Of a stretch of DNA of 64,000 nt, positions 44,044 to 51,845 are shown piece by piece. The stretch covers positions 1 to 64,000 of the forward strand of contig JBFFWQ010000003.1 in NCBI GenBank assembly GCA_041570195.1. Direction: 5' to 3'. Numbering within the stretch: position 1 is the stretch's first letter; each line of letters begins with the position of its first letter. This DNA is from UBA11865 sp041570195. Lineage in GTDB: Bacteria; Chloroflexota; Anaerolineae; Promineifilales; Promineifilaceae. The translations under genes and the position numbers were made by a program. The notes below the pieces were generated by a model. That model was not told where the DNA came from. It did no database searches and saw only the letters and a list, made by a program, of their open reading frames with translations.

Positions 44044-44805
44044 CTATGGGACTATATAGCGGCGCCAGACCTTTTCGCCGCCGACATCTCGGACGTACTT
44101 ACTGACCGTCTGGGCCAAATCATTCTGATCGAGGAAGAAAGTACTTAGTTGAGAGCGATAGCAAGCCGTCGCTTCAATCCTCATTCTCAACGCCCAATCG
44201 GACAGCTCGACGATCTGTGAACCCCAGCCGCTTGCCTTGGTCAGGTCGGCCGGCATCGCGCCGTCGGTTAACACGTAGGGAAATTCTTCGTAGTAGCGTA
44301 ATCTATCTTGGCCTAACCAAAGTTCGGCCGCAAGACGCGTCAATTGGTGATCGACGTGATGTCCGGCAGTAAGAGGAGCTAGCGCCTGATCTGGCACAGG
44401 CATTTGATTCAGCTCGTGGGCCAGGGATTGGGCCAAGGCTAACTCAGCCGGATGTAAATCGCCGAATAATGCTTCCTCTGACGCGTAGAGTGCTTCGCCG
44501 CTTTCGGGATGTCGTCGATAAATACAGTCCAATACATCTAGGTGCCAGAAATCGGCGCCCAGCAGATCGCTGGCAGTCTCATCCTCTTGCCGCCGGACTG
44601 TCACCGCGTCCGAGGTTACTTCCCAGCGTTTGTGCAGACTCTGGGCGAATGGCGAGAGATCGGCGGTGGATGCATCACCGGCCATGACAGTTACGATGAG
44701 CACCGTCCGGCCGGCCTGGACGAATTGATAGATCTGGCCCGCGCAAGAAAGTATGGCGTCATCGAGATGGGGTGATAGGTAGATGAGATCGTAGTAGGAT
44801 TTCAT
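44044..44805 (-). CDS. PIG-L family deacetylase
   Basis: A 253-residue LmbE/PIG-L-like enzyme. The zinc motif is PHLDDAILSCAG (normally PHPDDE; the second Asp and the following alanine instead of Glu are notable), and HHVDHQ supplies the later histidine. VLIVTVMAGDAS and the LAHELNQ region are typical. The family removes acetyl groups from GlcNAc-type glycolipids or thiol precursors such as GlcNAc-Ins. The substrate here is not indicated. Divergent from moaC, with about 43 nt between the start codons. Confidence 0.87.
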   Translation of the reverse strand: MKSYYDLIYLSPHLDDAILSCAGQIYQFVQAGRTVLIVTVMAGDASTADLSPFAQSLHKRWEVTSDAVTVRRQEDETASDLLGADFWHLDVLDCIYRRHPESGEALYASEEALFGDLHPAELALAQSLAHELNQMPVPDQALAPLTAGHHVDHQLTRLAAELWLGQDRLRYYEEFPYVLTDGAMPADLTKASGWGSQIVELSDWALRMRIEATACYRSQLSTFFLDQNDLAQTVSKYVRDVGGEKVWRRYIVP

Positions 44806-44836
44806 AACGCATTTGGCCTGCCGTCGATTCGCTTAC

Positions 44837-44842
44837 TATAAT
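44837..44842 (+). promoter_or_regulatory. -10 box for moaC; leaderless start
   Basis: A perfect TATAAT sits 6 nt before the moaC ATG; a weak TTGGCC lies 18 bp further upstream. The transcript would begin at the ATG or one base from it, without a ribosome-binding site. Confidence 0.6.
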
Positions 44843-44848
44843 TGGCTC

Positions 44849-45340
44849 ATGACTAGGCAATTAACGCATCTTGACGAAAGCGGCCGGGCCTCTATGGTGG
44901 ATGTCGGCAACAAAGCTGACAGCGAGCGCATTGCGACTGCCCGCGGCGCAGTAATCATGCGGCCGGAAACATTGCGCCTGATTATAGAGGGAAATCTGAA
45001 AAAGGGGGATGTACTTACCCTGGCCGAGGTAGCGGGCGTGATGGCAGCTAAGCGGACCAGCGAGTTAATCCCGCTATGCCACCCGCTGTTGTTGACCCAT
45101 ATCGACGTGACCTGCACTCCTGTGGAAGCACGCAGCCGGGTGGAAATCGAGGCCACGGTACGGCTACGTGGGAAGACAGGTGTTGAAATGGAGGCCCTGT
45201 CAGCTGTCAGCATTGCCGGACTGACCATCTATGACATGGCTAAAGCTGTAGATCGCTCGATGCGATTGACGGACGTGCGCTTGGTGTCAAAGTCTGGCGG
45301 TCAGAGTGGCGATTATGTCGCCGAGGGCGAATCATCGTAG
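44849..45340 (+). CDS. moaC: Cyclic pyranopterin monophosphate synthase
   Basis: MoaC, with MoaA, converts GTP to cyclic pyranopterin monophosphate in molybdenum-cofactor synthesis. The 163-residue protein has MVDVGNK near the start, GNLKKGDVLTLAEVAGVMAAKRTSELIPLCHPL (active-site residues), and GVEMEALSAVSIAGLTIYDMAK with the catalytic lysine. The start ATG at 44849 is chosen over an upstream in-frame codon at 44813 because of the TATAAT box and because family sequences begin with LTHLDESG. moaDE follows after 7 nt. Confidence 0.96.
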   Translation: MTRQLTHLDESGRASMVDVGNKADSERIATARGAVIMRPETLRLIIEGNLKKGDVLTLAEVAGVMAAKRTSELIPLCHPLLLTHIDVTCTPVEARSRVEIEATVRLRGKTGVEMEALSAVSIAGLTIYDMAKAVDRSMRLTDVRLVSKSGGQSGDYVAEGESS

Positions 45341-45347
45341 GCTGGAC

Positions 45348-46070
45348 ATGGAACTTGAAGTTCGTTTGTTCGCTACTTTGAAGGATCGCGTCGGCCGGGA
45401 TCGGATTCAGGTCAGCGTGGAGCAGCCGGCGACGGTGCAGGATCTTACAAGGGCAATAGGCCAGGCGTATCCCGAGTTAGCCCCGGCTTTGCCCAGCGCG
45501 CTGGTCGCCGTAAATAAGGCTTTTGCCGGACAGGAGACGACTCTATCGCCTGGCGACGAACTGGCTGTCTTCCCGCCGGTCAGTGGCGGCGCTAGCAGCG
45601 GTTACTCGCACCCGACGTTTTTCCTGGTTACGGCCGAAACGATTGACTTGGCGGCGATCCACACTCACCTGACCCAGCCCGATATTGGCGCTATCGTGAC
45701 TTTCGCCGGTTCCGTTCGCGGTGAAACACGGCGCGAGGGTTTGCCGCCGGCCACCATCTACCTGGAGTATGAGGCTTATCAGGAGATGGCCGAAGCGAAA
45801 ATGGGTCAGATTGCCCGCGAGATATGGAAGCGCTGGCCTATGGTGAAAGGCGTTGCTATTGTTCAGAGGATTGGTAAACTATCGATTGGCGAGACGACTA
45901 CATTAGTGGCCGTTGCGGCCGGCCATCGTGATCAGGGCGCTTTCGAAGCCGCACGATATGGCATCGACCGTCTCAAGGAAATCGTTCCCGTTTGGAAGAA
46001 GGAAGTCGGCCAGGACCAAAGCGTCTGGATTGAGGGGGATTACCGGCCGACCGAGACGGATAACGACTGA
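45348..46070 (+). CDS. MoaD-MoaE fusion, molybdopterin synthase
   Basis: Residues 1-81 are the MoaD sulfur-carrier domain (VRLFATLKDRVGRDRI, then GDELAVFPPVSGG). The terminal Gly80-Gly81, which must be a free thiocarboxylate for sulfur transfer, is internal here, followed directly by MoaE (residues about 88-240; GAIVTFAGSVRGETRREG, LEYEAYQEMAEAKM, VAVAAGHRDQGAFEAARYGID, VPVWKKE). Mycobacterial MoaX is a similar fusion that is cleaved after the Gly pair. The fused protein therefore probably needs a protease or a different mechanism; the JAMM peptidase at 25.4 kb is a candidate only by family. It lies 7 nt after moaC. Confidence 0.94.
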   Translation: MELEVRLFATLKDRVGRDRIQVSVEQPATVQDLTRAIGQAYPELAPALPSALVAVNKAFAGQETTLSPGDELAVFPPVSGGASSGYSHPTFFLVTAETIDLAAIHTHLTQPDIGAIVTFAGSVRGETRREGLPPATIYLEYEAYQEMAEAKMGQIAREIWKRWPMVKGVAIVQRIGKLSIGETTTLVAVAAGHRDQGAFEAARYGIDRLKEIVPVWKKEVGQDQSVWIEGDYRPTETDND

Positions 46071-46156
46071 CCAATAAACCATGTTCGTTAGAATCGCTCC
46101 TTTGAAGAATGGACAGAATCTACCGTACGCTTGCGTGATCTGCATTGGAGGTAACC

Positions 46157-46432
46157 ATGGTAACCGTTAGCGTCGTAGACACGTCGGTTCTGGCGCCGAC
46201 GCTTCAGGCAGCAGAGGGCGGCAGCGTCGCTCCCTGGTGGATCTGGCTCATCTTGATCTCGGTGTTGCTGTTGTTGCTGTTGATCGGTTTGGTGTTCCAG
46301 TCGAAACCGGGAGAACCTATACCTAGGCCGGAAGAGCGAACAGTGGCGCCGGCCGGCGCAGCGGAAACAGCTGTTGGCGAAGAAGCGCACAAACCGCAGG
46401 CAGAACCCGACGAAACGAGTGGAGAAGAATGA
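46157..46432 (+). CDS. Small single-helix membrane protein
   Basis: A 91-residue protein with one membrane helix (about 29-52, WIWLILISVLLLLLLIGLVF) and an acidic, Pro/Glu-rich cytoplasmic or external tail. Family unknown. GGAGG is 5 nt before the ATG, and the stop overlaps the second fabF start (ATGA), so translation is coupled to fabF. The coupling suggests a role next to fatty-acid synthesis, perhaps an assembly factor or anchor, but there is no motif to confirm this. Confidence 0.75.
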   Translation: MVTVSVVDTSVLAPTLQAAEGGSVAPWWIWLILISVLLLLLLIGLVFQSKPGEPIPRPEERTVAPAGAAETAVGEEAHKPQAEPDETSGEE

Positions 46433-47679
46433 TGGAACGAGGGAATGGTGAACAACGGGTTGTGATCACCGGAATTGGTCTGATCACGCCGCTGGGCCAC
46501 AATGTAGCTGATACGTGGGATGCAATCTTGGCCGGTCGTTCGGGGCTGGGCGAGCCCACGATGCTGGGCGATTATGATCACAAGGTCACCCGTGTGTGCG
46601 AAGTGAAGGAGTTCAACCCGGTCGAGAGCCTGGGAAACCGCCAGGCCAGGCGCCGCGATCGTTATGAACAATTGGCCACGGTGGCAGCTAACGAAGCTAT
46701 GGCCCAGGCCGATCTGCAAGTCACCGATGAGAATCGAGAGCGGATAGGCATCTACATGGGCACCGGCGTCGGCGGCATCATGACCCTGGTGCAGCAAGAA
46801 CATGTCTTGCAGAAGAGCGGTCTGCGCCGGTTGAGCCCTTTCGGCATCACGATGATCATGCCCAACGGCGCGGGCGGCATGCTGGCCATCGACTACGGCA
46901 TATACGGGCCCAGCACGACGATCACCACCGCTTGCGCGGCTGGTAATGATGCGATCGGATATGCTTTCAAGGCCATTCGCTCTGGCGAGCTGGATGCGGT
47001 TCTGACCGGCGGAAGCGAGGCGATCATAACTTCTGTCGCTGTGGGCGGCTTTGAGCGGGCCGGCGCGGTTTCGCAAAGGGGCGGCGATACGCCCCGTCCC
47101 TTTGACATCGATCGTGATGGTTTGGTGCCGGGCGAGGGCGCGGGTATGTTAGTGTTGGAAAGTCTTGGACATGCCCAGGCGCGTGGGGCAACCATATTGG
47201 CTGAACTGGCTGGCTATGGCCAGACGACCGATGCCTATCACATCACGGCTCCATCGGAAGGGGGGCTGGGCGCGGCTCGGGCGATAACGAAGGCATTGGA
47301 AAGTGCCGGTACCAGTCCGAGCGAAGTAGACTACGTGAGCGCCCACGGTACGGGCACGCAACTGAACGATTCTCATGAGACCATGTCGATCAAAGCGGCT
47401 CTCGGCGAACAGGCGTACGACGTAGCCATCAGTTCGACCAAGTCGATGACCGGGCACATTATGGGCGCCACCGGCGCCATCGAAGCGGGTTTCTGCGTTT
47501 TGGCTATCCGCGATCAGATCGTGCCACCGACAATCAATTACCAGACGCCCGATCCTGAGTGCGACCTTGATTATGTGCCCAACGCCGCCCGCCCGGCGAA
47601 GGTCAAGGTAGCGGTAAACAATGCATTCGGCTTCGGCGGTCATAACTCAGTAACGGTTATCAAGGAATTCTCTGACTAA
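46429..47679 (+). CDS. fabF: Beta-ketoacyl-ACP synthase II (second paralogue)
   Basis: A 416-residue condensing enzyme with the complete triad: Cys in TTACAAGNDAIG, His in SAHGTGTQLND and His in KSMTGHIMGATGA. RVVITGIGLITPLG and NNAFGFGGHNSVTV are typical. It precedes rnc, the arrangement acpP-fabF-rnc seen in many bacteria, so it is likely the ancestral fabF, while the copy after plsX may be specialised. Start MMERGNGE at the ATGA overlap. Confidence 0.96.
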   Translation: MMERGNGEQRVVITGIGLITPLGHNVADTWDAILAGRSGLGEPTMLGDYDHKVTRVCEVKEFNPVESLGNRQARRRDRYEQLATVAANEAMAQADLQVTDENRERIGIYMGTGVGGIMTLVQQEHVLQKSGLRRLSPFGITMIMPNGAGGMLAIDYGIYGPSTTITTACAAGNDAIGYAFKAIRSGELDAVLTGGSEAIITSVAVGGFERAGAVSQRGGDTPRPFDIDRDGLVPGEGAGMLVLESLGHAQARGATILAELAGYGQTTDAYHITAPSEGGLGAARAITKALESAGTSPSEVDYVSAHGTGTQLNDSHETMSIKAALGEQAYDVAISSTKSMTGHIMGATGAIEAGFCVLAIRDQIVPPTINYQTPDPECDLDYVPNAARPAKVKVAVNNAFGFGGHNSVTVIKEFSD

Positions 47680-47741
47680 GCTTCGTCAGAGTGGCAATGT
47701 GGCCAGTTACTGTCAATGGCTAACTATCGGCGACCTTCGGT

Positions 47742-48482
47742 ATGGATGACTTGCGCTCGGCCGAGAATAGTCTCGGAATCGGATTTAACGATTACTCGCT
47801 TCTCCTGCGGGCCCTGACCCACCGTTCGTATCTCAACGAGAACCCAGGCGAGACGCTAGAGGACAACGAACGACTGGAGTTCCTGGGTGACGCCGTACTC
47901 GACTTTGTCGTTGCCGCCTATCTCTACCACCGTTTCCCGGAGATGAACGAGGGCGATCTGACGATGTTGCGGGCGGCGCTGGTTCGCACGCGGACATTGG
48001 CTGGGATCGCCAAGCAACTAGACATCGACAAGAGTCTACGCTTGGGATATGGGGAAGACGAGAGCGGCGGCCGCAAACGACTGCCGACGCTGTGTGCGGC
48101 ATTTGAGGCCATTGTCGGCGCTATTTACCTGGACCAGGGTTTGGAAGTGGCTGAAGCGTGGATCCATCGCCTGATCGGTCCGCAGCTGCAGCAGATCATC
48201 GCCGAAGCGGCCCACAAGGACGCCAAGAGCGAGTTTCAGATCTGGGCCCAGTCGAGATATAACGCGACGCCTCGATACCAGGTTATTGACGACGAGGGGC
48301 CGGATCATGACAAGACATTCACAGTGGCGGTGCTAGTCGCGGAAGAGACATGGGGCGTTGGCCAAGGGGGCAGCAAACAGAAGGCGGCTCAGGTGGCGGC
48401 CAGCGCTGCGCTGGAAAAGGCGAATCTTGCCGATGCGGCGATCGGCGCTGGTGATGAGCATACCGTGCAGACTAGCGCGTGA
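47742..48482 (+). CDS. rnc: Ribonuclease III
   Basis: Cleaves double-stranded RNA in rRNA and mRNA processing. The 246-residue protein has the signature NERLEFLGDAVLDFVVA, the metal-binding block with FEAIVGAIYLDQG, and a C-terminal double-stranded-RNA-binding domain (KSEFQIWAQSRYNATPRYQVI, then GSKQKAAQVAASAALEKA). Nothing odd. No strong ribosome-binding site precedes the ATG. It follows fabF by 62 nt and overlaps the next gene by 4 nt. Confidence 0.97.
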   Translation: MDDLRSAENSLGIGFNDYSLLLRALTHRSYLNENPGETLEDNERLEFLGDAVLDFVVAAYLYHRFPEMNEGDLTMLRAALVRTRTLAGIAKQLDIDKSLRLGYGEDESGGRKRLPTLCAAFEAIVGAIYLDQGLEVAEAWIHRLIGPQLQQIIAEAAHKDAKSEFQIWAQSRYNATPRYQVIDDEGPDHDKTFTVAVLVAEETWGVGQGGSKQKAAQVAASAALEKANLADAAIGAGDEHTVQTSA

Positions 48483-49318
48483 AGCGATTATTAATCACCG
48501 GCGGCAGTAGTTACTTCGGCCGGCATCTTGTTTCGGCAGCTATCGACCGCTACGATATCCGCTACACGTTTTTCGCCAACGACCCTCTGGTATTGGATAT
48601 TGGCGCCCGGCTTGACGTTCGCGACCGGGAGGCGGTCTATTCACTGGTCGATGCGTTTCGCCCGCAGGCCATCATTCACACGGCCGGCTCCAATCGGTCG
48701 CCAGACATGGAGGCGGTCATCATCGATGGCGCGACTCACGTTGTCGCGGCGGCCGGTCGCTGCCAGGCGCGCCTTATTCACCTCTCCAGCGACGTGGTTT
48801 TTGACGGCCGCCGGGCCCCGTATCGTGAAGGCGACCCGGTCAGTCCGCTGCACGCCTATGGCCTGGCCAAGGCCAAGGCCGAATCGATCGTGGCCGGGTA
48901 TGAGGAGCAGGTCACCGTCCGTACCTCGCTGATTTACGGCCTGGAGGTCATGGATCGCTCGACGGAGTGGATTGCCGCTACTCTGAAGTCCGGCCAGGAG
49001 GTAACACTCTTTGAGGATCAGTGGCGAAATCCGATCTGGGCCGAAAGCTTGAGCCAGGCCTGCTTGGAACTGATCGAGTTGAGCTACCGGGGTGTCCTGC
49101 ACATCGCCGGTGAGCAGGAAATGACTCGGGCCGAATTGGGCTTGAAGCTGCTGGATTGGTGGGCTATCGCCGAGCGATCCGGACTGCGGACCGGCCCATC
49201 GGATGATCGCTGGCCGCGGGACTGCCGGCTGGACACCAGCCTGGCCCAAAGCCTGTTAAGCACAAGACTGCCGGGCGTGGACGAAGTGATGGCGGCGCGG
49301 GCTCGAGCTGGGGGTTGA
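48479..49318 (+). CDS. RmlD-like NAD(P)-dependent sugar reductase
   Basis: A 279-residue extended SDR protein. The Rossmann motif is ITGGSSYFGRHLV, the substrate region includes LSSDVVFDGRRAPYREGDPVSPLHAYGLAKAKAE with YxxxK, and HIAGEQEMTRAELG closes the core. It resembles dTDP-4-dehydrorhamnose reductase (RmlD), but with no other rhamnose genes close by the substrate is uncertain. The GTG start overlaps the rnc stop (GTGA). Lowest-similarity part is the final 60 residues. Confidence 0.85.
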   Translation: MKRLLITGGSSYFGRHLVSAAIDRYDIRYTFFANDPLVLDIGARLDVRDREAVYSLVDAFRPQAIIHTAGSNRSPDMEAVIIDGATHVVAAAGRCQARLIHLSSDVVFDGRRAPYREGDPVSPLHAYGLAKAKAESIVAGYEEQVTVRTSLIYGLEVMDRSTEWIAATLKSGQEVTLFEDQWRNPIWAESLSQACLELIELSYRGVLHIAGEQEMTRAELGLKLLDWWAIAERSGLRTGPSDDRWPRDCRLDTSLAQSLLSTRLPGVDEVMAARARAGG

Positions 49319-49402
49319 GGTTTATGCAACCGGACACAATTCAAGCCAGTGCAGAGATTAGCCGGCAACCCCGGTCGATGGACGATGGATTGCCGCTTCT
49401 GA

Positions 49403-50269
49403 TTACCTGGCGGCGACGATCTGGTTCTTGATCGATCCGATTCTTTCGACCTCGCACTCGACAACATCGCCGGGCTTGAGAAATTCCGGTGGCGTGCGGG
49501 CAAATCCGACGCCGCTGGGCGTTCCGGTGGCGATGATGTCACCGGGCAGCAAGGTCATTCCGTCAGACAGGTGCATGATAGTCGCCGGTACGTCAAATAT
49601 CATGAAGGTCGTGCTGCTGTCCTGCTTAACCTGCCCGTTGACCCGGCAGACGACCCTAAGATCATGAGGATCGCCCAGTTCGTCGGCGGTGACGATCCAC
49701 GGTCCCATGGGGCAGGCGCCGTCCAGGCTCTTGCCCTTGAAGAACTGCTTGTGCCGCCACTGCAGATCTCGGGCGCTGACATCGTTGAGGACCATGTAGC
49801 CAAAGACATGCGCCATTGCTTCTTCCCGGCTGATGTTAGCGCCGGCCCGGCTGATTACGACCGCCAACTCTACTTCCCAGTCCAATCTGCCGGTGACGGC
49901 CGGATCGAGCACGATATCGTCAAAGGGGCCATTGGCGGTCGTTGTGGCCTTGGTGAAGACGATTGGAAATTCAGGCAGATCGGCCTGTTCGCCGCTGGAA
50001 GTCTGTTCGGCGATGTGTTCGGCGTAGTTTAGACCCAGGCACATGACGTTGCGTCGTGGATCTGGAATTGGCGCCAGCAACTGAACCGACGATAGTGGTG
50101 CTGCTCCGGTCGCAGCGTCGACGGCGGCCTGCGCCTGAGCCAACCCTTCAGCGCCCAGCTCAATGAGGCTTATCATATCAGGGGCCACGCCCGACAAGTC
50201 GATCACCCGATCCTCGACTACTGCGCCGATCTTGGCCACTCTTTTGTCCAGGTAAGTAAGTAGTTTCAT
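49403..50269 (-). CDS. Fumarylacetoacetate-hydrolase family protein
   Basis: A 288-residue FAH-fold enzyme. The metal-binding pattern is DWEVELAVVISR, with NVMCLGLNYAEH and FGYMVLNDVSARDLQWRHKQFFKGKS before GACPMGPWIV and GDIIATGTPSGVGF. The family cleaves C-C bonds in beta-diketo or 2-oxo acids, as in aromatic catabolism or 2-hydroxyhepta-2,4-diene-1,7-dioate isomerase reactions. The substrate cannot be read here. Convergent with the RmlD-like gene. Confidence 0.88.
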   Translation of the reverse strand: MKLLTYLDKRVAKIGAVVEDRVIDLSGVAPDMISLIELGAEGLAQAQAAVDAATGAAPLSSVQLLAPIPDPRRNVMCLGLNYAEHIAEQTSSGEQADLPEFPIVFTKATTTANGPFDDIVLDPAVTGRLDWEVELAVVISRAGANISREEAMAHVFGYMVLNDVSARDLQWRHKQFFKGKSLDGACPMGPWIVTADELGDPHDLRVVCRVNGQVKQDSSTTFMIFDVPATIMHLSDGMTLLPGDIIATGTPSGVGFARTPPEFLKPGDVVECEVERIGSIKNQIVAAR

Positions 50270-50557
50270 AACGCCTCGATCCTTTGCTGTGATGTTGGCT
50301 AACGTGCCGATCAGCCTGTATCATTATCGAATTGGAATTGTATTTTATTAGCCCGGTCAATACAAAGTTCACGATTGGTCGCGATTTCCAATTGTAACCT
50401 TTCTTAAAGGCGCCTATCTAAAGTAGTAGAGTCATTACAGTATATGAGTAGACGCGGCTAATATCAGTTGCGCTGAAGGGGAGCCTGGCATCTTGGATGC
50501 CAGCAGGCTGTTACTGATGTTGCGCCCTCCTCAGCGAAGTAAACAGAGGTTCAAATT

Positions 50558-50983
50558 ATGAAAACAAGGTGGTTGTTGTTACTTCTTTTGGTCCTGATAT
50601 TGGCTGCCTGCGGCGGGACGGATACGGCCGCGCCGGCGGCCGAACAGAGCGCGGATCTGGCGTCCCTTGACCTGGCGCCCGAGGTAGACGTTCATACAGT
50701 GGCCGAAGTTAAAGACAGGGACGATGTTTACGTGCTGGATGTGCGTGAACAATGGGAATATGACGAGGGACATATTCCTGGCGTGACCCTATTGCCAATA
50801 GGCGAGGTTCCGGCGCGGCTGGACGAAATCCCCACAGATAAGGAGGTCATCGTGACCTGCCGGTCCGGCAATCGCAGTAGCCAAGTGACCGATTACTTGC
50901 GCCAAAACGGCTTTGACAACGTGCACAATATGCAAGGCGGCATCTTGGCCTGGGAGCAGGCCGGCTACGAGGTTTCGAGATAA
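50558..50983 (+). CDS. Rhodanese-domain lipoprotein
   Basis: A 141-residue lipoprotein (lipobox LAAC, Cys18) with a single rhodanese fold: VYVLDVREQWEYDEGHIPGVTLLP, then the active-site loop VTCRSGNRSS with the persulfide-forming Cys, and GFDNVHNMQGGILAWEQAG. Rhodaneses carry sulfane sulfur; some also carry selenium. It is 18 nt upstream of a membrane-anchored thioredoxin on the same strand, so both may take part in thiol or sulfur chemistry outside the membrane. The start has GAGGTTCAAATT upstream, a moderate site. Confidence 0.92.
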   Translation: MKTRWLLLLLLVLILAACGGTDTAAPAAEQSADLASLDLAPEVDVHTVAEVKDRDDVYVLDVREQWEYDEGHIPGVTLLPIGEVPARLDEIPTDKEVIVTCRSGNRSSQVTDYLRQNGFDNVHNMQGGILAWEQAGYEVSR

Positions 50984-51001
50984 GGCAAGGAGTACAGTAT
51001 C

Positions 51002-51403
51002 GTGGACCAGCTAATTCCACTGAGCTTGTTATTCTTCTTAGTCTCTGCCTATCTCATCTATCATTTCCAAGGTCGACCGCGGTCTAGCGACATCAGATCG
51101 ATGGCAGAGTTGAAGGCGCGGCTGGGCGACAAACGAATCACCATCGTCCAGTTCTACGCGCCATTGTGAAATGCCTGCGTGAAAGCAACCTCCATCGTCG
51201 ATGGAATCCAGCAGGAGTCGAATGCCGAGGTGAATGTCGTTCACCTGAATTTGCTTGGTAAGACCGGCCGGGAGATTGCTGCTGCCTATGGGGTCAAAGT
51301 GGTGCCGGCAACCGTGGTCATTGACCAGAGAGGAGAAGTCCTTTACCGGCGTAGTGGTTTTCCGGAGCGCGTAAGAATCCGGCAGACCGTAGCGGCGCAG
51401 TAG
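51002..51403 (+). CDS. Membrane-anchored thioredoxin-like protein, probable selenoprotein (UxxC)
   Basis: Read through the TGA at 51167-51169, the frame gives a 133-residue protein: a membrane helix (LIPLSLLFFLVSAYLIYHF), then a thioredoxin fold. ITIVQFYAPL-TGA-NAC aligns with the thioredoxin FYAPWCGPC, so the TGA (codon 56) stands exactly at the first catalytic Cys, with the second at Cys59. Downstream sequence is fully thioredoxin-like, including AAAYGVKVVPATVVIDQRGEVL with cis-Pro102. AAGGAG is 9 nt before the GTG start. A SECIS-like hairpin follows the TGA. Selenocysteine is therefore likely. A single point mutation or sequencing error would also give a TGA here. Confidence 0.7.
51174..51215 (+). 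promoter_or_regulatory. Candidate bacterial SECIS element
   Basis: Begins 4 nt after the TGA: outer stem CCTGC / GCAGG and inner perfect stem TCCATC / GATGGA with loop GTC (a G in the apical loop). The apical loop is about 28 nt from the TGA, within the 16-37 nt seen for bacterial elements. Confidence 0.5.
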
Positions 51404-51470
51404 CTAGAGTGTCGCCAGCGGGCAGGATCTCTACGGGTTCGGGGTCAGGGAAGGCGGACAGACCGGCCGA

Positions 51471-51845
51471 TCAATAGGCGCCCAATTCGCGCAGCCGGTC
51501 GTCGCTGATACCGAAATGGTGAGCGAATTCGTGTATCACAGTATGTTGCACTACTTCGGCGAGGTATTCGAGAGAGCCCGCCTCTTGTTCGATCGGGCCC
51601 TGGTAGAGGGTGATGGTGTCCGGAGGGACCAGACCGTAGTTATGGGTGCGTTCGGTCAAAGGAACACCCTGATAAAGGCCGAGCAGGGTGTAGCCGGCTT
51701 CTACGCCGGCATCTTGTAGCTCTCGCCGACTGGGCCACTGCTTGACGAGCACCTCGACGTTTTCCATCTGTTCTTGAAAGAATGGCGGTAAGCCGTCCAG
51801 CGCTTCGGCTACCAACAGTTCAAAATCGCTGCTCGTCAATATCAT
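51471..51845 (-). CDS. Zincin-like metallopeptidase family protein
   Basis: A 124-residue protein of the short zincin family (formerly DUF1025). The HExxH motif is in VIHEFAHHFGISDDRL, with the third ligand likely the Asp in the following ISDD. Start ILTSSDFELLVAEALDGLPP and the VPPDTITLYQGP loop are typical. The biochemical role of these short proteins is not established. The start overlaps the tex stop by 4 nt (ATGA), so the two are translationally coupled. Confidence 0.9.
   Translation of the reverse strand: MILTSSDFELLVAEALDGLPPFFQEQMENVEVLVKQWPSRRELQDAGVEAGYTLLGLYQGVPLTERTHNYGLVPPDTITLYQGPIEQEAGSLEYLAEVVQHTVIHEFAHHFGISDDRLRELGAY

Noticed and set aside
51179..51403. Separate 74-codon gene starting at GTG 51179
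   Set aside because: It would lack the first half of the thioredoxin fold and has no ribosome-binding site; it is the continuation of the frame after the TGA at 51167.
51002..51403. Simple pseudogene by nonsense mutation
   Set aside because: Kept as the alternative, but the rest of the frame is intact, the TGA falls exactly at a redox cysteine and a SECIS-like hairpin follows, which favours selenocysteine.
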